Positions 11,791-21,918 of a DNA stretch of 64,000 nt are shown one piece after another (within the stretch, counting starts at the first letter, position 1; the number at the start of each line of letters is the position of its first letter). The notes under the pieces were generated by a model. That model worked only from the letters and a program-made list of their open reading frames with translations, searched no databases and was not told the origin of the DNA. A program made the position numbers and the translations under genes. Source of the stretch: Clitopilus passeckerianus (Eukaryota; Basidiomycota; Agaricomycetes; Agaricales; Entolomataceae); assembly GCA_944990035.1 (NCBI GenBank), contig CALYLX010000040.1, forward strand, positions 546,049 to 610,048. The letters run 5' to 3'.

Positions 11791-13299
11791 GGCCTCACTT
11801 CATGCTGCGGAAGGGACTTCAACCTTGTTTTTTGGAAGGGGTTAACGGAAACCAATCGCCGTCCATGACTTCAAACACTGCTCTGGCACGGTTTGCGCAT
11901 TGCTACCACAGCTTGCCGCATATACCGGTCGGGCAGGATATAGGAGGGCCTATATCCACGGTAAGGGTCGACTAGAAGAATGAATCCTTCGATCTAGCTG
12001 TGAAAGGCTCCGGAATTTCAGCCGCCTGACTATGATGCCGTAAGTCAAGAAGTTCCTTCCGTTTGACTGGATTACGAGTCTGGAGGTTACGACAGCGAGT
12101 TCTTTTTCCTTGAGGTTACTACGCGGTCGTCTGCATCAGTTCATCACTTACGTTTCCGCTCCCTCATTCGTTCGGTTGTCATCCTGTTCAAAGCCGATGT
12201 ACTGCCGTCGTCAAAGTGATGTCATATGCCTACAAATGGTATACGAACACATGGTGCGCCCGTCGCCTATCGTTCGGCAAAGGTTGCCGCTGATCTCGGT
12301 GTGTCATGGTCTTTCGGTCAGCCTAATGGACGACGGTTGGTGCTAAATGGCATGGCTTCAAGTTCCCGTTATTCTCTCTGCTCTCCCATCTGCCCTTGAG
12401 CTTTAGCCCAGCAATTTAAATCATGTGTTGGCATACGTTGGATTGTGGCACTGGATGAGTACTTACCTTTGACATTACGTTAGACGCACTGTAGGCCCGG
12501 TTGATATTTCTACTACTTACTAGTAGCATTTGTTTGCTATTTAAGCACCAATATTCGTTCACTTGGAAGTTACAGAGATTGAAATTCATTCGGTGTAACC
12601 GAGTAGGTATTCGCTACGCAGTCCTTTTCTTCTCTGAAAAGACTCCGGACTCGTAATCAGCCATGCCGCAGCATTGGCCCACTCCCACAAGTAATCTCAA
12701 TCAGCGCAAACGTTCCTGCTTTGATGTAGTTGACGTACTAGGTTGTCCGGCATCCAGCCCATTGACTGACTCGATGGGAATGGGGACCATTCCGTATCAC
12801 AATTCCCCTGAAGTAGAAATGCTACTAGTCGGCTCTGGGATGTGTTGGTTGTATACGAGCAAGGCGGTGGCTTGTGGGAAAGTGACTCCTCACGTTGTCG
12901 CCGTGTAGTACGGTTGGTGTCAAAGTTAGCTTCCAATCTCTACCACGTTGAAGGAACATTCTAATTTCCAAGCCATAACCACAATTGCTGCGAAGGATCG
13001 ATATCTTATCTGGTAGGTTACCACAGAGTCCTGCGTTAGGCTTGAGTTTTTTCGCAGCCCACTTTCCTAATAACCACAAACCTTCATCGCCTTCAGCGTC
13101 GCTCAGTTGGACGCACGCGGTTGCACCAGCGCATACATACTGCTCGTGAAAACCTGACTCGGAGTCCGCAGTAAACTGTATTGCGCAGGAGGGTATAAAG
13201 TTCCTAGGGCGGTGGGTATACGTAACGTAGCGGAGGTACCTGTTGTACACGGTGGAGAAGTACAGTAGCTACAAGAAAAGGGCCGTGGATAAAATAATA
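11791..13299. other. Intergenic, nothing recognised
   Basis: About 1.5 kb between the carboxypeptidase A promoter and the 3' end of NLR6. Only short open frames are present, none with a family signature, and there is no evident repeat or RNA gene. Confidence 0.5.
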
Positions 13300-16200
13300 T
13301 CAAGCCCGAAGGGGTATGCAAAACTCTGGAAGGTCACCAGCTGGATCGTCCGCTGCGACGTACTCGATATACCTCAAGTTCTGCAGCGCCTCTTCAACCA
13401 TCGACGTTGAAGTGAAATCATCCAGACCGGCACATTTCTTGATGGCCTCTTCGTAAGCAAGCTTGGCAGCAGGCCAATCCTCGTTACGAACGTAGATTTC
13501 GGCGAACTCCACCAGACACTGTGCAATTTGTCGAGACAGGCCAAGCTCCTGATAAAACTGGAGAGCAGTCCTGAAAGTTGCATCTAAATCGCTGTCCCAG
13601 CGATCGGCTCTCTTGAGAATGCGGCCTTTGATGAAATGCGATGAAGTCCACTCCTGGCTGGTGAGGTTCCCGCCATATAGGGACCTAAAGCCATCGATGG
13701 CGGCATTAATGGCATCAAGAGCTGCCATGCTATCCCCTAAGGAAGCATGTGCCCTGGCGGTGTAGTAGTTGGCGAGGGCAATTTGGAGCTTGCAAGGTGG
13801 GTCAAGTTGCTCGAACAAGAGCTGCGCTTCTTTGAGATCGGCTAATGCATCTTCGTTCATCACTTGATACCAGTTGATCTGGCCGCTGTGGAAGAGGAAC
13901 CAGGCATTATAGGCCGAATTCTCGGCCAGACAATCTTCCCAATGAAAGCGAGCCTTGACCATGCGCTCTTTCGCGATGTTGAAGTCACCGAAGGCTGTAT
14001 CCAGATCGATATCCATCAACTCGGAGCGGAGTGCCATGAGCTCGTCACCCGAATCCGTGAACATGGTTTGGGCTCTGGTGAATGCTTCGCGGGAAGCCTG
14101 AAACTTGTTAATGGTCCAGAAGACGGAGCCTAGGCAGAAGAGGGCAGCTGCTTCATGTCGGGTCTCTCCGTGTTTCTTGGCAAGGGCAACAACATGTTCT
14201 GCGATTTCCGGGCGAGGCTTGGTCCAATGCTGATGCCAGGCAAAAGCAAGAAGGGCATCTAGCTGTTCCTTCGGCGTTGTCATGATAGGTGCATTGACGT
14301 AAGGAGGAGGTGAAGGGGTTGAATCGGCGAAAGAATCCTTGATCATCCTTGTCAGCAAGGCGTGGATATTCGTTTCTTGCGTGGTTATAGCGATAGCATG
14401 CTGCTGGAAACGAGAATCGTTGGGTCCTTGAGTTGTTGCGCTGTGTTTCGCCAGGAATTGGTAACAGGCAGTAAACACCTGGTGCTGTACTTCGTTGGGA
14501 ATTCGATGGCGATGTTTCATGTGTGACTGGACGACTGGGAGTACAAAGAGATGCATCTTCGTTGTGTTCCCTATGACCACCTCCCTCGCCAAAACCAGAG
14601 CTGCATCGCGAAGTGTATCCACAGCCTCCGAACGCCATCCTTCAGCCCAAATCGATAGGTCCTCGTGGTATATACCGGCGGGTAACATGGAGAGAATCTG
14701 CAAGAGTCGGATAGCGCCAGGGGAGCGGCTGACGAAGTTGCTGTCTATTGAGAGGCTGATGGAATGATCGATACCTTCTTCAGGTTTCGATAACATGGTG
14801 CTTCCGATTTCCTTCCACTCCTGGAGAAGCTGTTGCGGGTTGGAGAGGGACCGTTTCCCTCTGGAGGCCATTAGAGTGATGGCGTAAGGAAGGTGCCCAA
14901 GGGCGTCAAGAAGGTCATCAAGTTCGGGATAGTTGGCTGCACTGGCGTCAATGGCGGTGTATATCTTTCGGGAGTCTTCGGGGTGAATTTGTGACAGACG
15001 TTCGCAGTTCCACCTCTCAAGAGGGCTGAATTCCGATCTCATGGTAGTGAGAATGGCAACATGGGTTAGGCCATCCAAGGCTTCGAGAATGAGCCTAATG
15101 GTAGACTGGCTACCCTCGACGGGGTGCCATGGGGTTTCAAAGTTATCGAGAAGAACGATGCAGGGTTCGGTTGTCTCCTGAAGGGTGGAGATAATGTCGT
15201 CAAGAGGGTCTTCCATTTTCCGCTCCGCTCGGACATGTTTGGACAGAAGAGCTAGGAAGTTCGTTGGGGAATTTGCGCTGATACACGGCACCCAAAACCT
15301 GCGCTGACGGGGGAAGCTCTGTTGAATGAGCTCGTGCTCCATGATTGCAAGGGCTGCAGAAGTCTTTCCCATTCCGCCCGGCCCAACAATGCAGACGCGA
15401 GAGCGTCGGATATCGCCGCTGGACAAATCTCCTGCAATGCGTTGAACAATAACATCGCGGCCAAAGAAGACATCTGGTGAACGAGGCATTCTCGCCAGGA
15501 TGTTGGCTTGCTCAAGCACATTCTTTGTTAACATGGCTTTGAGATCATTCACCGAGCTCTCGATCTCGTAGACCTTCTGCCGAGTGTCCTTGACGTCAAC
15601 GACCATTTCTTCTGTTATGCCGTACAATCTGATGAGCTGTTGTTGGATAGTGGCCAAATCCTGAGCTGCATAAAGGGTTTGCAGTGTCTATTACGAGATA
15701 ACATAAAGATGTATCCAAAATGGCGTAAGATTACCCTTACCTGGAAACGACTAATCCCATGTTGAAACTGGAGCTCGCAGTCATCGATTACTTCTAGATT
15801 CGGTTGTGAGAGAAGACCAGTCAAAAAGGCGTTTTGATCTTTCATAGAGTTGAGCCGTGTGGTGATTGACGCCAGGCAGCTAAACATTCGAGGCGGTTGA
15901 GTATGAAAACATGCCTATTCGTAAAGTACGCACTCCTTGAGTTCCCGAAGATCGGTACTAAGGTCATCTGAAAGCTTGGAAGCAGACTTCGCATACTCGC
16001 TGTCTTTTGTGACCTTAGCAACCACAAGAAGAAAGCTGACAATGCGATTTTTTAATCCTGCGACTTTGCTCTGTACGTCGTTGATAGCCTAAATTCAAGA
16101 CAATTACGGTCTGTAATCAAGTATCAGAGGGACCGCAAACGTACCTCACAAGTCTTAATGATATTAAGGCCAAGCTCAAGGACCTCTTTAACTAGCGGCA

Positions 16201-16471
16201 CAGGAGCAAGAGTAGCAACACCTTTCAGAATTTCGATGGTTCTCTTGGTGGCCTCGAGAGCATAATCGGCAGCGGTTGGTAAAGCTTTCGTGCTTTGCTT
16301 CGGTTCGATATCTTTGACTGGGTTTCCTACCGACTTGCTCGGCCGATTAATATGTGAACTGTGATCCAAGAATGAGTACTGTACCTTTTTCGTCTGCTTT
16401 TCCCGTATCTTCTTCTTCTTGCCAAACCGACACGGGAAACACCCAGAGCCGTGACCATCAGAGCTCGACAT
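13300..16471 (-). CDS. NLR6: MLKL/HeLo-like N-terminus, NB-ARC-like NTPase, TPR-type repeats
   Basis: Intact 976-residue NLR in five exons (16471-16385, 16333-16145, 16088-15934, 15879-15741, 15660-13300). The first exon encodes GCFPCRFGKKKK, a Cys pair beside a polybasic run. Exons 2-4 form a helical bundle (YALEATKRTIEILKGVATLA, then VSFLLVVAKVTKD and LLSQPNLEVIDDC) like the MLKL_NTD/HeLo-type domains seen in agaric NLRs. Next come FFGRDVIVQRIAGDL, the P-loop GPGGMGKTS, Walker B IVLLDNFETPW, the GLPL-like GHLPYAITLMA and a winged-helix-like part. The last 300 residues are helical repeats of TPR type (AAALFCLGSVF, AYNAWFLFHSGQINW). A cell-death inducer triggered through the TPR sensor is the likely role (inference). 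The paralog at 48395-51368 is broken. Confidence 0.85.
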
Positions 16472-17129
16472 GGGCCACAACACCCACGCTCCCAAATGGA
16501 AAGATAGTGGTCTTGATAGTTTGAAAGGTAACGATGAGCTTGAGAAAGCCGCTTCACGATACAAGTATGTCACTAGCCACCATCCAACCCATATTTACTC
16601 GGCAACCTGAAATCCGTGCATCGCCATTTTGAATGTTTGGGCATTTTCCTTTCCTGGTCGTAACTGCTGTGAACGTTATTGACGTTTGGAGGAAAGGGCT
16701 GTGTGTCGTACCAGTTTCCATCAACAAGACGTTATATGGCTGCATATCAGTTGCCAGATGGTGGTAGATATACTTTAAGTGTTTCTTTGAGTTCAATAGT
16801 TGCTTTGGACGGTGGTCTGCCGTACAAGCTGGACTCGGAGAGGCGTAACGAAAACTATTCTGGGTCCAGCTTCTCACGGGCCGGATCAATTTCGTCCAAG
16901 CCAAGCGGACATCGCTTGAGCTCGCTCAATTTCTCTTTGATCAATCCCATGTAGCGCCTGGTAGCATTCAATCAAGGTATAATTTTGGATTTTCAGACCA
17001 ACATAGATATCCCTCATACTTATCGTCTGATTGATACCCAGCTATGAGTCCGCCAACTCTTTTTCAAATTAGTCCCATCCCTATGGCCTCATGTTCCTCC
17101 TCTGTTTCATTGTGGGTATCGATATCTAA
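16472..17129. other. 5' flank of NLR6 and remains downstream of the F-box pseudogene
   Basis: No supportable gene. The NLR6 start lies at its left edge. The minus strand between about 16980 and 17128 may hold decayed sequence that followed the F-box pseudogene, since a short frame LDEVALDIDTHNETEEEHEA reads through it. Confidence 0.35.
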
Positions 17130-17350
17130 CGCCACTTCGTCCAGGTTGGGGCAAACCTTTCTGAGCATTGGACTACAGGTCGGAGGTCATCCAAGCTATG
17201 CTATATAACCGACACAGTAGGCTCGTAGAATAGCCGACAAGTTCGTGAAAGAGCTACCAATGATTGTGTATGAGGCGTCCAGGGAGTCTCGTAATATGCG
17301 TGGTAACAGATGAGTTCCACGATTTCCGGGATGCAAAGGCAAGGATGCAT
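17130..17350 (-). pseudogene. Truncated F-box gene with a Trp-to-stop mutation
   Basis: From an ATG at 17350 the minus strand reads MHPCLCIPEIVELIC, then LVALSRTCRLFYEPTVSVI, an F-box closely matching the intact protein at 19781 (MHPCLHVPEIFDLIC, LALALTCKHFYEPAMSAL). At 17201-17203 a TAG sits exactly where the intact paralog has TGG (Trp). Behind it the frame goes on with HSLDDLRPVVQCSERF, the counterpart of RILDFRPIIQC, then ends after about ten codons. No leucine-rich region follows. It is therefore a relic of a duplication of the nearby F-box gene. Confidence 0.7.
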
Positions 17351-17648
17351 ATTGGAGGTGTTGGCGGCTGACTCGGAAGTCGGAGGGTCCTGTGAACAGC
17401 CAGGACGAAACTGATCGCACATCTAATCTCGCTCATGCATCTCAGGCAGCCTTCAGTTGAGGACTCTTCGTCGCAACAAGGAAGAGTCCTATTGGGCCCT
17501 AGAAACTGTACCACGTACATACATACATAGATACAAGGTGTGTACAAAGATAGCAATGATGTGGTATGCGGAATGCTGCAAGAAATGCCCAAAGAATATC
17601 AAGAATATTCAACTCAAAATAAACACGCTTAGAAGAAAGAGAACATCG

Positions 17649-19512
17649 CTATGCTTTGCCTCGACCTCTACCTCTACCTCGACCACCCCTACCCCTACCC
17701 CTACCCCTCGTGACGGTGGAAAATCCGTCTGGCGCACCGTCGCCAGTCGTACTCTCGCCGGCGGCTGAGGCCGGCTCGTCTCCCCCGCTCCTCCAATTCC
17801 CATCTTCGCTATCCCCCTCCCGAGCACCCTTCTTGGCTTCATTCTTCTCCATTCTTTTCTGACGTTCTCTCTCCCTCTTCTCCTGTTCCCTCTTCTCTCT
17901 AGCCTCCTTCTTCTCTTGCTCGGCTCGCCACTGGCAAATCCCCTTCTTGCAATTCCGGCCTGGGTGATGTGGGCAAGGTGCAAGCGACGCCGGGAGCTCC
18001 TGTTTCGAAGGCTCTTCAGCCCAGGCTCCTTCGTAGTCGTTCCCTCCACCAGTGTGTGTCCAAGCGTTGGTATTGAGAACCTTTTCGTCGTAAACACCGT
18101 CGATAGCATTGGAAACGTTGGGCGCCAAAGGAGGAGCAACATATACCCCGCCCGCCATCGGCCCATCTTCATCCTCACGTTCCCATGGTTGGAGAACTTC
18201 ATGCTCATCAGGGACCATGTTATCTTCATAGGGATCGACTCCATCCCATAACGCTTGCTGACTTTGCGACATTGAGATCGATTTGAACTGTGCTTGTAGA
18301 CCTTCAATCTCGGGAAGTTCATCATCCATGGATGTCCAGTCGGTTGTACCACCAGAACCTCCAGAGCCGGATCCGGACAGGCCAGAACCACTCGAGGTGT
18401 TGGCGGTAGAGGTAGAATTGTTCCCAGAACTCTTCACAAGTCCAGGTGGTGCCGGATAGTTCGCACCCCAGCTGGCATGGGGTCTACTGTTCGTGAGCCC
18501 GCCGCTGGCTGAATTGATAGCGGGAGTTGCGAGAGGAAGCTTGACCCATGCATTCGGAGCGGGTGAAGAATCGGATGGCTTCGCGCCCTGAACGATAGGT
18601 TTGTTCCCTGCGGGGTGGTGCGAGTTAGCAGAACTTCTGACACGACGAGCGGCACGTAACTTACATGCACTTCGATTCTCTGGTCCTGCGCCGGCAACTT
18701 GGGCTTGGGCTTCATTTTTGCGTTGTTCCCATGCTCCTCGAAGCGCACGTTGGGTCGGGCGAGATTTGGACTTCGCTTGAGCCCATGCTGAGGAACCGAC
18801 AACTAGACGTACATATTTAGGCAAGCGTTCGAAATGATGAAAGAAACTTACGCACCAGGCGGGGCAGCTTTAGGCGGTGGTGCTTTGTCTTTAACCGGGA
18901 GTGGACGACACAGAGATTTATTGGTTTGGTCCTCCTTAGGAACGGGGCACCAGTGTGTTTCGGGGTAAGGTAGACGCATTGAGATAGTAGGGTGCCAATT
19001 CTCGAACCAAGAGGATTCCACGTGAATGCGTTTCCAACCTTGTTGTATTATGAGTTTTGTCGATTATCGGAAAGGGAACTAGAAAACATGCCATCTTTCT
19101 GAGCTTCCCTGCCTCTTGCGTAGAACGAGTGGAAAATCTGCGAAACCTTTCCTTTCTCATCCGGAGTGGGTTTATTGAGGAATTCATTCCAGCGATGTTC
19201 TCCAAGTATTCGTTCGTTGTGAGCATACTGCTTGTCGATTTCCAAAATGATCATCCCGCGAGCCTATGAACTCAATTAGCGCCTCGCCTAATCACTCGTA
19301 CCCGTGAAAGAATCGGCGTGAAAGCGATGACATACACTGGGCTTCCACCACATACCGTGCAGAGGGTTGGGTCCGACTACGGCCGCGATCCATCTCGCAC
19401 ATGCTATGTAGTCGTCTTGGACCTCAAAGTCGGCGTTTGAGGGAAATGGTTTGTAGACAGTAAAATACTTGTCGGTTTCCGGGATTTCGGGCGATTTGGC
19501 GCGCTTGACCAT
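17649..19512 (-). CDS. RG-rich, probably RNA-binding protein with Cys/His cluster
   Basis: I do not recognise a named family. The start at 19512 gives MVKRAKSPEIPETDKYF. Exons join at 19512-19336, 19263-19092, 19038 to about 18858 and then the long last exon, with a further small intron near 18604-18664. The intron at 19039-19091 appears to use a GC donor (gcatgt). The N-terminal 150 residues are compact and Trp-rich (LHGMWWKPS, WKRIHVESSWFENWHP). The middle is Ser/Gly-rich and disordered. A cluster CPHHPGRNCKKGICQW resembles a small zinc knuckle, followed by a charged helix (EKKEAREKREQEKRERER) and a C-terminal RGRGRGRGGRGRGRGRG tail. RG tails bind RNA and are arginine-methylated in many proteins, so a role in RNA metabolism is likely but not shown. 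Its 5' end faces the F-box gene across only 268 bp. Confidence 0.7.
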
Positions 19513-19780
19513 GGCTAATGCAGGCTATCGATGGGCTATATGATGAAGGAGGTTTAAGCAATGGACAATAGATATGATGAGAGTGAAATGGTATGTAAAT
19601 GAGAGGAAGATATAAAGACGAGACCAAGATTGTTTATAACGTCCCGATCGTGTTTGTTCACACGGGTACTTTGATAAACGACATCCCCTTTCGGCAAATT
19701 TCTATGCAAACACCGCCGCAGTGGGCTCCTTTCAACCTCAAGCTTCGAGGAGCATTCGATACGTGTCAGAGTTTTTCAAC
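19513..19780. promoter_or_regulatory. Short bidirectional promoter
   Basis: The RG-rich gene (minus) and the F-box gene (plus) diverge from this 268-bp gap, so both promoters must lie here or overlap the first exons. No clear TATA box is seen. Confidence 0.45.
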
Positions 19781-21384
19781 ATGCATCCATGCCTTCATGT
19801 ACCAGAGATCTTCGACTTGATCTGCTCAAGCTTGCTCACTCCGTATCTCATTGAGTGTGAACCTAACAGGGACCTCCTAGCTCTGGCCCTTACTTGCAAA
19901 CATTTCTACGAACCCGCAATGTCAGCACTTTGGAGAATTTTGGATTTTAGGCCAATAATCCAATGCATGGGCAAAGATGTCTATACGAAGGATACACGCA
20001 CCGGAAACTTGGTAAGTCTTGTTTAGACATGAGTGCCAATCACTGCTGGATTGAAGTTTTGAAGGAAATCATCCGACCAATCCACGCTTCTGACCTTTTG
20101 GTGTTTAAAAAATACGTGCATCGAGTTCGTACTTTACTCTTGCATGATCGGTGGGGCTCACAGGATCATACTCGTCTTGTCTACCGCGCAATCAATCTGC
20201 TCTCGGGCAGGCAAGCGCTGTTCCCAAACATAACCGAGATCCATTTGGCCGTAGCAGGACATTCTGAATACCTCCCATTTCTGAACCTCTTCATTGGACC
20301 TCGCCTGAAGTCTCTCTTCATAAGGGGCTCCCCAGCGACGGAAGAATGCGACTTCCTGCTGACCACCTTCCTGACCGACCTCGCGGTTAGACATCCTACA
20401 TTGACTAATCTGGATATAAGCAACGTCGGTCCCCCAGCAGATGCCATATCCAACACCACCTCTCACTGGAGCTATCTTGTCTCACTGCGCACAGGACAGA
20501 TCAGCGTACCGGATATCCGTCATCTAGCAACTCTATCCTCTTTACGTGACCTCAGCCTCGATGTCGCTTTTCTCCATTCGAAGACGTCAAGCCAACGAGA
20601 GCCACCGGATGGTGACGCCAGGCCCCTTTACCCGTTGTTCATATCCCTCCAGAATCTAACTCTCAACTCGGATGATTTATCTCAATGCAGCCAGTTCCTC
20701 TCGTTCCTATCTTCTGATACGAGATTGCACTCGCTGTGCATTCTCGCTCGCCATACACCCACGCTGCATGATGTAGAAGAGTTCTTCGTGATGGTGGGAT
20801 GCAAAATTAATGCCAAAACGTTCAGAGGCTTCGAACTTAACAGTTGGGGCGACCCAAACGCTACCTTGTCCATCCCTGGAGGAGCTTTGGAACCGCTCAG
20901 GAAATTTAACCAACTCGAATCGCTCCATGTGAGCATCTCCAATAGCCTTGACATTACCGACGAAAACATGGAAAGCCTCTGCGCAGCGTGGCCAAGGATG
21001 AAACACATGTATTTGGAGAATCAGCGGAGCATCACCGCGACACCGGGGGGAAGACTTACTCTACGAGGTGTAGCATCTGCAGCTTCTCATTGTCCCAAAC
21101 TGGGAGTATTGACCCTTGCTTTCGACGCGAGGTGCTGTTATCTCCCGACCATTGACAAGATATCGACCTCGTTGCATACATTGGATCCCATGGAGTCACT
21201 TATCGATGATGCGGAGCTTGTAGCCCCCGTGTTCTTCAAGATGTTTGGATGCATCATGATTGATCCTGCCATTGACTGGGAAGACGAACATGATGTAGAA
21301 CTGGCATCGGATTTGGCGTTGGAATGGAAAAAGGTTCAGGATTTGTTGATTCGATATCATCGAAGAGCAAAACATGTAACATAG
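19781..21384 (+). CDS. F-box protein, 516 residues
   Basis: F-box proteins are substrate adaptors of SCF ubiquitin ligases. The start at 19781 (MHPCLHVPEIFDLIC) opens the F-box, which continues through LLALALTCKHFYEPAMSALW. Exon 1 (19781-20011) joins exon 2 (20065-21384) by a gtaagt intron of 53 bp in phase; reading through instead would change frame. The remainder is leucine-rich and repeat-like (LRDLSLDVAFL, LQNLTLNSDDLSQ, LESLHVSIS, LGVLTLAFDA), as in agaric F-box/LRR-like proteins, and would bind the substrate. A longer in-frame ATG at 19721 is not supported by the paralogous relic, which also starts at MHPC. No signal peptide. The substrate is unknown. Confidence 0.8.
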
Positions 21385-21918
21385 TCTCATACAATGATGA
21401 TTTTGAGATCCCAATGGCGACAGTGAGTTAAAGGTATCAAGGTGCCAGCAAATCATGTTCCAACCCTCCTGGGATGAACATCCCTACATCACTTTTCACC
21501 GCATTCGATTCATAAGAGCAACACTACACTTGACTGGAGAGATGAACTGTCGGTCGTGAAGATGAATTAATGAAGTATGAATTCAGATATGATAATTAGA
21601 ATCGCTCTTTAGCCTTTCCGGTCTTCGTTCTATAGAACATACTACACACTATAAATTTGAACAGATATCAAAACCATGGATTTCTTCTATAAATTACGAC
21701 AGACGAAACATAAAGTACTCGAAGAAGGTATAAGAGGGTATCCAGCAGAGTCCCTTGCTCGCTCATAACACGGATGGTATCTAGATGCAGTCCATATTTT
21801 GATCATAATAAACGTAAAATTGTAGGGTAGATTCGTAATACAATGAACAGTCCAGTCAAGAAGTTATTTGATATAAAGTCCATGGAGTCTCAAACTCCTC
21901 ATCAGAGGCCACACTCAA
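21385..21918. other. Convergent 3' region
   Basis: This 534-bp AT-rich stretch separates the 3' ends of the F-box gene and the membrane-protein gene. It presumably holds both polyadenylation regions; nothing else is seen. Confidence 0.5.

Noticed and set aside
17457..18251. Plus-strand frames opposite the RG-rich gene
   Set aside because: Low-complexity antisense of the RG/Gly and charged tracts; no start or splice context.
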